From assembly GCA_964421785.1 (NCBI GenBank), contig CAYQZG010000077.1, forward strand, positions 1-18,062: a stretch of DNA of 18,062 nt, written 5' to 3'. The notes under the pieces were generated by a model. The model saw nothing but the letters and a program-made list of their open reading frames with translations, had not been told where the DNA came from and did no database searches. Source of the DNA: SKLM01 sp964421785. GTDB taxonomy: Bacteria > Chloroflexota > Anaerolineae > B4-G1. Position numbers and translations under genes: made by a program. Positions 6,447-13,076 of this stretch are shown here, piece after piece (the stretch's first letter is position 1; each line of letters begins with the position of its first letter).

Positions 6447-7874
6447 ATGGGAGATCAAGTCGGCATAGTGTCGCCCCTCACTGTGTTCACGGACGAGCAA
6501 CTAGAGCGCATCCACCGTGCGACCTTGGAGGTCCTTCAACGGACGGGCATACGGGTGATGCTGCCCGAGGCCGTCGATCTGCTGCGAGATGCTGGCTGCC
6601 AGGTCGATGGCGACCTGGTCCACATGCCAGGAGATCTGGTTGAGTGGGCCCTCGACGTTGCCCCAAGCCACGTCGTCCTGGGTGACAGGGATGGCAACGA
6701 GGCGCTGCGCCTGGAGGGCCGACGATCCTACTACGGGACAGGCAGCGACTGCACCTTTGTCATCGATCCCTACACCGGCGAACGACGCAAGGCCGTGCTC
6801 AAGGATGTGGCCGATTTCGCGCGGCTGGTCGACGCGCTGCCCCACCTGGATTTTGTGATGACCATGAGCGTGGCGCAGGATCTCCCGGCCGGGGAGGCGG
6901 AGCCCCATCAGGTTCTCGCTGCAGTCAGCCACACCGTCAAGCCGTTGGTCTACGCCGCTGGTACTCTGGAGAACTTGAAGACAATCGTGCGTATGTGCCA
7001 GGCCATCGCGGGGGGAGCTGAGCCGTTCCGTCAGGCGCCCTTCACGGCCTTGCTCGGCTGTCCAACCTCTCCTTTGATGTACACGGAGGAGCCGACGCGC
7101 TGTCTGCTGTATACCGCTGAGGAGGGGCTGCCCTACATCACCGCGCCCTCGGCGGTGGCAGGCGGCACCGCGCCGATGACGCTGGCGGGATCGCTGATCC
7201 AGATCAACGCGGAGATGCTGGCCGGCCTGGTGATGGCCCAGTTGAGGCGCGAGGGAGCACCCTACATCGTCTTTGGAGGCTGTCCGATTCCGATGGACAT
7301 GAAGACCACCATCGCCTCCTATGCCTCCCCCGAGTTCCTGCTGTTCCACATAGGTCTCACCCAGTTGGATCACTACCAGGGCCTGCCGGTGTTCGGTACC
7401 GCCGGATGTACCGATTCGAAGGTCTTTGACCAACAAGCCAGCATGGAGGGGGCTCTTTCGATGCTGGTCGCGGGTCTGAGCGGGGCCAACCTTATCCACG
7501 ATGTGGGATACGTCGAGTACGGCTCCACGTCCTGCTTCGAACAAGTGGTGGTCATGGATGAGATGGCGGGCCAAGTTCGGTTCATGCGCCAGGGTATCAC
7601 GCTCAACGAGGAGACCATGGCGCTGGACGTCATACACGAGGTGGGTCCCGGAGGTGAGTTCATCACCACCGATCACACGTTCCGTCATTTTCGCGACGGG
7701 TGGATGCCAGACCTGGTCGGCGATCGAAATACGTACGAAGACTGGGTCGACAAGGGGAGCAAGACCCTGGGCGAGCGGGCAAACGAGCGAGTACGACACA
7801 TTCTGGAGACGCACCAGCCCAAGCCACTCCCCGAAGAGATTCGGGAGGCAGCGGAAGCCATCCTGGCGAGCTAG
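6447..7874 (+). CDS. MttB-family (COG5598) non-pyrrolysine methyltransferase, paralogue 4
   Basis: A 475-residue superfamily member with no internal TAG codon, started at an ATG with AAGGAG 10 bases upstream. The N-terminus lacks the MRxN leader of the other three and begins MGDQVGIVSPLTVFTDEQLE. Family features are YYGTGSDCTFVIDPYTGERR, VDALPHLDF, FGTAGCTDSKVFDQQASMEG and VGPGGEFITTDHTFRHFR. The HTxxHFR motif is intact. It is about as distant from paralogues 1 and 3 as from 2, suggesting an older divergence and perhaps a separate substrate or demethylation step. It sits 28 bases after gene 3. The protein probably acts in the cytoplasm with a corrinoid protein encoded elsewhere. Confidence 0.92.
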   Translation: MGDQVGIVSPLTVFTDEQLERIHRATLEVLQRTGIRVMLPEAVDLLRDAGCQVDGDLVHMPGDLVEWALDVAPSHVVLGDRDGNEALRLEGRRSYYGTGSDCTFVIDPYTGERRKAVLKDVADFARLVDALPHLDFVMTMSVAQDLPAGEAEPHQVLAAVSHTVKPLVYAAGTLENLKTIVRMCQAIAGGAEPFRQAPFTALLGCPTSPLMYTEEPTRCLLYTAEEGLPYITAPSAVAGGTAPMTLAGSLIQINAEMLAGLVMAQLRREGAPYIVFGGCPIPMDMKTTIASYASPEFLLFHIGLTQLDHYQGLPVFGTAGCTDSKVFDQQASMEGALSMLVAGLSGANLIHDVGYVEYGSTSCFEQVVVMDEMAGQVRFMRQGITLNEETMALDVIHEVGPGGEFITTDHTFRHFRDGWMPDLVGDRNTYEDWVDKGSKTLGERANERVRHILETHQPKPLPEEIREAAEAILAS

Positions 7875-7933
7875 ACGGTCTCCCAAGCTGCTGAGGAGTG
7901 GGGCGCGGAGGCCGTTTCCCACACGCACAAGTG

Positions 7934-7950
7934 GCAGCGCAAGGCGCTGC
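7934..7950 (+). promoter_or_regulatory. Hairpin abutting the ribosome binding site of the MmgE/PrpD gene
   Basis: GCAGCGC (7934-7940) and GCGCTGC (7944-7950) form a perfect 7-base stem with a 3-base loop. The strong Shine-Dalgarno AAGGAGG begins at the next base (7951). There is no T-run, so it is not an intrinsic terminator. It may protect the 3' end of a processed upstream mRNA or tune translation of the next gene. Confidence 0.45.
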
Positions 7951-7966
7951 AAGGAGGACAGAGAGA

Positions 7967-9319
7967 GTGAATGGTGAAGATCTTGTAGCCGATTTTGTCG
8001 TCAACGCCCACTGGGATACGTTTCCGGACGGCGTGCAACGCGAGGCTCGGATGTGTCTGCTCGACACGCTTGGCGTGACGCTGGCGGGCACGCAGACCAT
8101 CGTCAGCGAGATCGTGGCTGACTATGCTGCCGAAACGTGGCCCGGGGATGAGGCGACCATCTGGCTGCACGGCAAGAGAGCGTCGGCCGTAGGCGCTGCC
8201 TTCGCCAATGGCTGGACGGCCAACGGCATCGACAGCGACGACATCATCCGCTACGCAGGCCACGCCGGCGCTCAGGTGATACCGACGGCGCTGGCTTTGG
8301 CGGAGGCCTCGGCCGTGAGCGGCAGACGGCTCTTGAGCGCCCTGGTTGTGGGCTACGAGGTAGCGCATCGGGTCGGCCGCTGCTGGCACGATGCTCATGA
8401 TGTCTACCAATCGGAGGGATCCTGGGGATCCGTCGCCTGCGCTGCCGTGGCCGCGCACTTGATGGGGCTCAGTGCAGAGCATACCAAGCATGCCCTGGGC
8501 ATCGCCGAATACCACGCCCCCAATGCGCCCATGATGCTCGACATCGACTACCCGGCCATGGTCAAACACGCCATCGGCTGGGGCACCATGAACGGGGTCA
8601 CCTCGGCCCAGCTGGCCGCAAGGGCATTCACCGGCACACCCAGCCTGGTAGGCCGGGATGAGTACAAGGAATGGGTGGGTGATATCGGAGACGACTACGT
8701 GATGGTCGGGGGGCTGACCCGCAAACGGAAGGGATTTGCATGCTGTGCCTGGACGCACGGAGCGGCCGAAGGTGCCAAACGGTTGGTGGATGCCAACGCT
8801 GTGGATCTCGACGACATCGACACGATTCGCGTGGAGACCTTCCACTCGGCGGCGCGGTTGGGCACCGAGCTTCCCACCACGACCGAGGAGGCCCAGTTCA
8901 ACATGGCCTGGCCCATAGCCGCCATGCTCGTCGACGGCGAGGTGGGGCCGCCGCAGACGCTGGAGCACCGCCTGGATGATCCCCAGATCGTCTCGCTGGC
9001 GAAGCGGGTGGAGCTGGTGGAGACAGAAGAGCTGAACAGGCTGTGTGATCTGTTCGATAGAGGGGACAAGCGGGGGCATTGGGCCAGTATCGTCGCCCTC
9101 GTCCTCAAGGACGGCACTGAACTCAAGTCGGGCCTGGAGGATGGTGGTTTCCACTTCCCTGCCCCTGAGTGGGATGAGCAGAGGATAGAGGACAAGTTCC
9201 GCTGGCTGGCGCCCCAGGTGTTGGATGCCGAGCGCGTCGATCAGATCGTGGACATGGTCTGGGCGTTCGACGAGGTACAGGACGTGCGCGAGCTGACCGA
9301 CATCATAGCAGGTAGCTGA
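7967..9319 (+). CDS. MmgE/PrpD-family protein
   Basis: A 450-residue MmgE/PrpD superfamily protein, a group that includes 2-methylcitrate dehydratase and cis-aconitate decarboxylase. Typical blocks are DTLGVTLAGT near the start, GIDSDDIIRYAGHAGAQVIPTALA (HPG-type active-site region), GSWGSVACAAVAAHLMGL, VKHAIGWGTMNG, and the C-terminal KRKGFACCAWTHGAAEGAK and FNMAWPIAAML. I chose the GTG at 7967 because AAGGAGG lies 9 bases upstream; the open frame extends to an ATG at 7898 but those extra residues are unlike the family. The length is normal. Its role here is not obvious: family members dehydrate, decarboxylate or isomerise small carboxylic acids, so it may act on a carboxylate produced by demethylation or ring opening. 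No prpB or prpC neighbour is present, which argues against the methylcitrate cycle. Confidence 0.9.
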   Translation: MNGEDLVADFVVNAHWDTFPDGVQREARMCLLDTLGVTLAGTQTIVSEIVADYAAETWPGDEATIWLHGKRASAVGAAFANGWTANGIDSDDIIRYAGHAGAQVIPTALALAEASAVSGRRLLSALVVGYEVAHRVGRCWHDAHDVYQSEGSWGSVACAAVAAHLMGLSAEHTKHALGIAEYHAPNAPMMLDIDYPAMVKHAIGWGTMNGVTSAQLAARAFTGTPSLVGRDEYKEWVGDIGDDYVMVGGLTRKRKGFACCAWTHGAAEGAKRLVDANAVDLDDIDTIRVETFHSAARLGTELPTTTEEAQFNMAWPIAAMLVDGEVGPPQTLEHRLDDPQIVSLAKRVELVETEELNRLCDLFDRGDKRGHWASIVALVLKDGTELKSGLEDGGFHFPAPEWDEQRIEDKFRWLAPQVLDAERVDQIVDMVWAFDEVQDVRELTDIIAGS

Positions 9320-9344
9320 GATCGATGGAGGACAGGGATAGTAT

Positions 9345-9388
9345 GGTGCGATGCACTTGCCAAGCGTCAAGCCATAGTGCGTTGCACC
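9345..9388 (+). repeat. Intergenic palindromic element (hairpin)
   Basis: GGTGCGATGCACT (9345-9357) and AGTGCGTTGCACC (9376-9388) pair over 13 positions, with two G-U wobbles in RNA, around an 18-base loop. No T-run follows, so it is not a standard terminator. Its arms have the form GGTGC-NNN-GCAC-N ... N-GTGC-NNN-GCACC, the same architecture as the palindrome inside the BFD gene at 11716-11748. It occupies most of the 106-base gap before the alpha-subunit gene, about 38 bases from its start. It is probably a dispersed REP-like element. Confidence 0.6.
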
Positions 9389-9425
9389 TCGCCGACCTTC
9401 GCTGCGGACTAGGAGAGGATGTGAG

Positions 9426-10892
9426 ATGCGTGTGAAGAGACACCCCATACTGGGCGACTTGGAGGAGGGTGAGGTGGTCGAGATCGAGGTAGATGGTGAG
9501 ACCATCGAAGCGCTGGCCGGGGAACCGATCGCCGCTGCTCTCACGGCGGCGGGCAAGGCCGTCCTTCGCTATACCCAGAAGCGCCGGGATCCGCGCGGCG
9601 TCTTCTGCGCTATCGGACGATGTACCGACTGCATGATGACCGTTGACGGTGTTCCCAACGTGCGGACCTGTGTCACCCCAGTCGAGCCTGGGATGGTCAT
9701 TGAGACGCAAGAGGGAACCGGCAGGATGGGTCGCCTCCCCCCCTCTGATCCCCCCCGCTGGGATCTTCTCCCCCCCTCTGATCCCCCCCGCTGGGGGGGA
9801 GGGAGACGGACTGACTTGGCCGTCGTGGGCGCTGGGCCCGCCGGCTTGTCCGCGGCCATTGAAGCCTCTGAGGCTGGCGCAGACGTCGTCCTGATTGACG
9901 AGAATGAGAAGGCAGGGGGCCAGCTGTTCAAACAGATTCATAAGTTCTTTGGCTCCAGTGCCCATCGCGCCGGCGTCAGAGGCATCGACATCGGTCGGGA
10001 ACTTCTGGAAGATGTGGAGCAGAGCGGGGCCGACGTCCTGTTGAACAGCACGGTGTGGGGCCTGTTTGACGACCACACCATCGGGATCATACAGGATGAC
10101 AAGAACGTGACCCTCGAGGCCGACAGCATTATCCTCGCCACCGGTGCTCTGGAGAACGCGGTCACGTTCCCCGGATGGACGCTGCCCGGCGTCATGGGGG
10201 CCGGAGCCATTCAGACCATGGTCAACGTGCACCGTGTGCTGCCCGGACACCGCATCTTGATGGTCGGATCTGGGAACGTCGGCCTGATCGTGAGCTATCA
10301 GCTGCTCCAAGCGGGCGCGGATGTGGTGGCCATCGTGGAGGCTGCGCCAGGCATCGGTGGGTATGGCGTGCACGCCAGCAAGGTGAGACGAAAGGGCGTC
10401 CCCATTCTCACGTCGACGACCGTCAGCGAGGCGTACGGTGATGAGAAGGTTGAGGGAGCAGTCCTCGTTGACCTGGGCGAGGGATGGCAGCCCATACCTT
10501 CCACCAGGCGGTCGATCGACGTCGACGTCATCTGTCTGGCCTGCGGGCTTTCCCCGCTTTCAGAGTTGGCCTGGATGGCCGGCTGTCGGTTCACCTACAT
10601 CCCAACGCTCGGAGGTCACGTCCCCATCCACGACGCCGACATGGAGACGACGGTGCCAGGTCTGTACGTGGCCGGGGACGTCGCCGGGGTGGAGGAAGCC
10701 AGCACGGCTATGGAAGAGGGCCGTCTGTCCGGTGTGGCAGCGGCCGAATCGTTGGGATGGCTTGCCGTGGAAGAGGCAGCAGCGAAGAAGACAGAGGTTA
10801 GGGCCCGGCTTGATGATCTACGCCAGGGCCCTTTCGGCGAAGCGAGAAGGAAAGCAAAGGCGAAGCAGGTGAGCGAGGGTGAGGCCAGATGA
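9426..10892 (+). CDS. Alpha subunit of amino-acid/amine dehydrogenase: N-terminal [2Fe-2S] domain fused to FAD/NAD(P) oxidoreductase
   Basis: A 488-residue protein with two parts. Residues about 15-98 are a plant-type [2Fe-2S] domain with Cys61, Cys66, Cys69 and Cys82. From about 130 follows a pyridine-nucleotide-disulfide-type flavoprotein: GAGPAG at 135-140 binds FAD, GSGNVG at 281-286 is a second Rossmann loop, and GLYVAGDVAGVEEA near the end is the usual FAD ATG-type motif. This fusion resembles HcnA plus HcnB, the sarcosine oxidase alpha N-terminus, and the alpha subunits of D-hydroxyproline and archaeal proline dehydrogenases, which pass electrons from the substrate-oxidising beta subunit to acceptors. 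AGGAGAGG 7 bases upstream supports the start. The linker (residues 104-126) is odd: it carries PPSDPPRW twice, encoded by an exact 28-base DNA repeat. The stop overlaps the next start as ATGA. Confidence 0.9.
   Translation: MRVKRHPILGDLEEGEVVEIEVDGETIEALAGEPIAAALTAAGKAVLRYTQKRRDPRGVFCAIGRCTDCMMTVDGVPNVRTCVTPVEPGMVIETQEGTGRMGRLPPSDPPRWDLLPPSDPPRWGGGRRTDLAVVGAGPAGLSAAIEASEAGADVVLIDENEKAGGQLFKQIHKFFGSSAHRAGVRGIDIGRELLEDVEQSGADVLLNSTVWGLFDDHTIGIIQDDKNVTLEADSIILATGALENAVTFPGWTLPGVMGAGAIQTMVNVHRVLPGHRILMVGSGNVGLIVSYQLLQAGADVVAIVEAAPGIGGYGVHASKVRRKGVPILTSTTVSEAYGDEKVEGAVLVDLGEGWQPIPSTRRSIDVDVICLACGLSPLSELAWMAGCRFTYIPTLGGHVPIHDADMETTVPGLYVAGDVAGVEEASTAMEEGRLSGVAAAESLGWLAVEEAAAKKTEVRARLDDLRQGPFGEARRKAKAKQVSEGEAR
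9735..9801 (+). repeat. C-rich 28-base tandem repeat in frame within the alpha-subunit gene, with palindromic end
   Basis: Two identical 28-base copies (9735-9762 and 9768-9795) lie 33 bases apart, i.e. 11 codons, and encode LPPSDPPRW twice. CTCCCCCCC (9768-9776) pairs with GGGGGGGAG (9793-9801). Alternatively CCCCCCC-GCT-GGGGGGG (9783-9799) makes a tight hairpin. The composition differs sharply from the flanking coding sequence. It separates the [2Fe-2S] domain from the FAD domain and preserves the frame. Confidence 0.85.
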
Positions 10893-11395
10893 CACTGGTT
10901 GATGAAGGCTATCTCAGTTCAGACGAGTTGGCTGATCTGCCAGGCGTACCGTCAGAGGAGAGACTAAAGCAAGGTGCAGTGGCGGTCGTCGAGTGCGCCC
11001 AGGAGATACCGTGCGATCCGTGCGAGGATGCCTGTCCCCACGGGGCCATCCAGGTCGGCGAGCCGCTCACCAACCTGCCCATCTTGATCGAGGCCAATTG
11101 CATTGGATGCGGCTTGTGTATCGCTGCCTGCCCGGGACAGGCGATCTTTCTGGTCGATATGACCCATTCGGAGGATGAGGCGACGGTTCGGCTGCCCTAC
11201 GAATACCGGCCGTTGCCTGGAAAAGGCGAGCTGGTCGATGGGCTGACCCGTGCCGGAGAGGTGAAGTGCGTGGGCCGCGTGCTGCGGGTACAGGACCCGC
11301 GAAGGCACGACCATACCCCGGTCATCACAGTCGCCGTTCCCAGGGAGTGTGCCATGGATGTGCGCAATATTCGATTGAGGAGGGAGGAAGCATGA
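10889..11395 (+). CDS. Ferredoxin-like subunit with two [4Fe-4S] clusters
   Basis: A 168-residue polyferredoxin. The first cluster set is Cys36, Cys42, Cys45 and Cys49-Pro; the second is Cys71, Cys74, Cys77 and Cys81-Pro in the classic CxxCxxCxxxCP form (CIGCGLCIAACPGQAI). The C-terminal 80 residues have no cysteine-rich motif and probably form a docking or beta-rich domain. The ATG overlaps the alpha-subunit stop (ATGA), so translation is coupled, and its own stop overlaps the next gene in the same way. In archaeal proline dehydrogenases of the alpha-beta-gamma-delta type a subunit of about 19 kDa sits at this place between alpha and beta genes. This protein is therefore most likely the electron-wire subunit of the same complex. 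It could pass electrons on to ferredoxin. Confidence 0.88.
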   Translation: MTLVDEGYLSSDELADLPGVPSEERLKQGAVAVVECAQEIPCDPCEDACPHGAIQVGEPLTNLPILIEANCIGCGLCIAACPGQAIFLVDMTHSEDEATVRLPYEYRPLPGKGELVDGLTRAGEVKCVGRVLRVQDPRRHDHTPVITVAVPRECAMDVRNIRLRREEA

Positions 11396-11808
11396 CCAGC
11401 CAGGAGCCTATGGAGGAGAGTGCTCGCGGATGTGGCGCGGAGCTCGAGGGTAGCCCTCTCATCATCTGCCGATGTGAGGAGGTGAGCAAGCGCGAGATCC
11501 TCCAAGCGATCCAGGAGGGCGCCACGACGGTCGAGGAGATCAAGCGCAGGACGCGAGCAGGCATGGGACTATGCCAGGGCAAGACGTGCTCGCGCCTTGT
11601 TCGTCGCATCCTGGCCGAGCACAAGGGAACGTCCATCGGTGATGAGCTGCCCTCCGCCTATCGTCCCCCTGTGCGACCGGTGACATTGGAGGTGCTGGCA
11701 GCTCTGGATCAGGAAGGTGCCTCGCACGCACGGAACGTGCAAGGCACCGGGGTGACATTGGAGATGCTGGCAGCTCTAGATCAGGAAGGGGAAGACCGTG
11801 GTTCCTGA
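11392..11808 (+). CDS. BFD-like [2Fe-2S] small subunit with duplicated C-terminal tail
   Basis: A 138-residue protein. Residues about 23-75 match the bacterioferritin-associated-ferredoxin-like [2Fe-2S] domain (Fer2_BFD): Cys27 and Cys29 in CRC, then Cys61 and Cys66 in CQGKTC. In HcnA and SoxA-type alpha subunits this domain is fused at the C-terminus; here it is separate. The segment RPPVRPVTLEVLAALDQEG (91-109) resembles the usual end of such domains. It is then partly repeated as GVTLEMLAALDQEG at 120-133, because 39 bases are duplicated (11679-11717 and 11751-11789, 37 identical), with a palindrome between them. The ATG at 11392 overlaps the ferredoxin stop and follows GGAGG. The 3' end overlaps the beta-subunit start by 11 bases. 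It is probably the delta-like electron-transfer subunit. Confidence 0.87.
   Translation: MTSQEPMEESARGCGAELEGSPLIICRCEEVSKREILQAIQEGATTVEEIKRRTRAGMGLCQGKTCSRLVRRILAEHKGTSIGDELPSAYRPPVRPVTLEVLAALDQEGASHARNVQGTGVTLEMLAALDQEGEDRGS
11679..11789 (+). repeat. Direct repeat pair (39 bases) with 72-base period in the BFD gene
   Basis: Copies at 11679-11717 and 11751-11789 match at 37 of 39 positions. The 72-base period is 24 codons, so the duplication keeps frame. Near identity including third codon positions points to a recent event. The spacer is almost wholly the palindrome at 11716-11748. Confidence 0.88.
11716..11748 (+). repeat. 33-base palindromic element within coding sequence
   Basis: GGTGCCT (11716-11722) pairs with AGGCACC (11742-11748). 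After a single C/A mismatch, GCACG (11724-11728) pairs with CGTGC (11736-11740), leaving a 7-base loop. Thirty-three bases are 11 codons, so the frame is intact. The arms follow the same GGTGC-NNN-GCAC pattern as the intergenic hairpin at 9345-9388. It is probably a small dispersed palindromic element. Confidence 0.75.
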
Positions 11809-12976
11809 GACGGTCGTCATCGGTGGGGGTATCGTGGGGTGTTCCTGTGCCTACTATCTGGCGCGGGAAGGGATGCCAGTCCTGCTGCTCGAGAAGGGCT
11901 CTCTCGGATCTGGGGCGTCCAAGGCGGGTCAATGTCACATCGTGACTTGGGAGGAGCCCGAGATCCACTTGAGGCTGGCCGGCGCGAGCAAGAAGCTCTA
12001 CAAGTCTCTGAGTGAGACGCTCTCCATTGACATTGAATATCGTGAGACGGGCAGCGTCGCTATCGTCGAGACCCCGGAGGGCATGGCGAGTTTTGGCGCG
12101 ATGGTGGACCGGCTCCAGACTTGGGGGCTCGACTGTCAGCTCCTCTCCACCCAGGAGCTTCTATCCAGGGAACCGACCATCGCTGGCGACGTGGCTGGCG
12201 GCGCGTTCTTCGCCGAGGACGCCCAGGTGAACCCGCTGTACGCCACGATGGCCCTGGCGCAGGGCGCGCAGGCCCACGGTGCAGAGATCCGAACGTTTAC
12301 GGAGGTCACCGATATCGAGGTGTCCGCAGCGGGTGCAGTGAGGGCGGTCCAGACTACAGCTGGAAGGATCCCGACCCAGCATGTGGTCGACGCTGCCGGC
12401 GCCTGGAGTGGTCAGGTGGCACGTATGGTCGGTTTGGATGTGCCCGTGAAACCTCGCAAGGGCCATCTGGTGGTGACGGTGCCTCTGCCGGACGACATTG
12501 TGCGGAACAAGGTGGTCCTGGCAGCAGGGTACATGGATTCGCTCAAGGGCGATGTCGATGTGGCAATAGCCGCCAACGTGCAGCAGGCCCTGAATGGGAA
12601 TTTGGTGCTGGGCAGCAGCCGTCAGTTTGTCGGATTCGACACATCGGTCGAGCCGGCCGTGATCGGCCTCATGGTGTCCCGCTGTCTTCGATTCTTCCCT
12701 TCATTGGCAGGGATTCTGGCTATCCGTACCTGGTCGGGACTGCGGCCCTACACGCCCGATCTGCTGCCCATCATAGGACCCGTGGACGGCGTGGATGGAT
12801 TCTACATGGCTTCTGGTCACGAGGGCATCGGGATCACCGAAGGGCCGATCACGGGCAAGCTGATCAGCCAGATGCTGACCGACCAGCCGTTGGACGTACC
12901 CGTCGACGAACTGCTTCTGTCTCGTTTCTCATCGGACGGTGGTGAGGGGCAGGGCGGCCGCTACTACGTTGGATGA
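11798..12976 (+). CDS. Beta subunit: DadA/SoxB/HcnC-type FAD-dependent amino-acid dehydrogenase
   Basis: A 392-residue flavoprotein of the DAO family. The N-terminal FAD loop is VVIGGGIVGCSCAYYL with GGGIVG at 9-14 and an acidic residue ending strand two (LLLEKG). The C-terminal region has TWSGLRPYTPDLLPIIGPV and GFYMASGHEGIGITEGPITGKLI, the characteristic FAD-closing motif. Relatives include sarcosine oxidase beta, glycine oxidase, the HcnC subunit and the catalytic beta subunit of D-hydroxyproline and proline dehydrogenases; they oxidise the C-N bond of an amino or imino acid. It starts with GTG at 11798, overlapping the BFD gene by 11 bases. Size and gene order with alpha, ferredoxin and BFD support a four-subunit complex. 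The substrate is not readable from the sequence. N-methyl amino acids, proline or hydroxyproline fit the context. Confidence 0.9.
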   Translation: MVPETVVIGGGIVGCSCAYYLAREGMPVLLLEKGSLGSGASKAGQCHIVTWEEPEIHLRLAGASKKLYKSLSETLSIDIEYRETGSVAIVETPEGMASFGAMVDRLQTWGLDCQLLSTQELLSREPTIAGDVAGGAFFAEDAQVNPLYATMALAQGAQAHGAEIRTFTEVTDIEVSAAGAVRAVQTTAGRIPTQHVVDAAGAWSGQVARMVGLDVPVKPRKGHLVVTVPLPDDIVRNKVVLAAGYMDSLKGDVDVAIAANVQQALNGNLVLGSSRQFVGFDTSVEPAVIGLMVSRCLRFFPSLAGILAIRTWSGLRPYTPDLLPIIGPVDGVDGFYMASGHEGIGITEGPITGKLISQMLTDQPLDVPVDELLLSRFSSDGGEGQGGRYYVG

Positions 12977-13076
12977 CACCGTCCGCGCACTTGGTGACGG
13001 CTTCTGGTCGGTCCGGAAGGGACACGCCAGGGTGAAGCCGCAATAGAGGTTGGGACTAGGGGTAAGGAGGACTTCA

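Noticed and set aside
1988..7874. Pyrrolysine (in-frame TAG) in the MttB-family genes
   Set aside because: None of the four frames has an internal TAG. Three end in TAG, but each is already full length for the family, and gene 1's TAG is followed at once by TGA.
9345..9388. Intrinsic terminator between the MmgE/PrpD and alpha-subunit genes
   Set aside because: No T-run follows the stem, the loop is long, and the downstream genes have no separate promoter that I can see.
6501..9556. Long minus-strand open frames (483 codons at 6501-7952 and 561 codons at 7871-9556) opposite paralogue 4 and the MmgE/PrpD gene
   Set aside because: They are antisense shadows in GC-rich coding DNA: no family resemblance, no ribosome binding site, and the plus-strand genes are clearly recognised with good starts.
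9735..9801. CRISPR-like or intergenic repeat
   Set aside because: There are only two copies with a 5-base spacer, they lie in frame within a conserved gene, and no cas gene is present.
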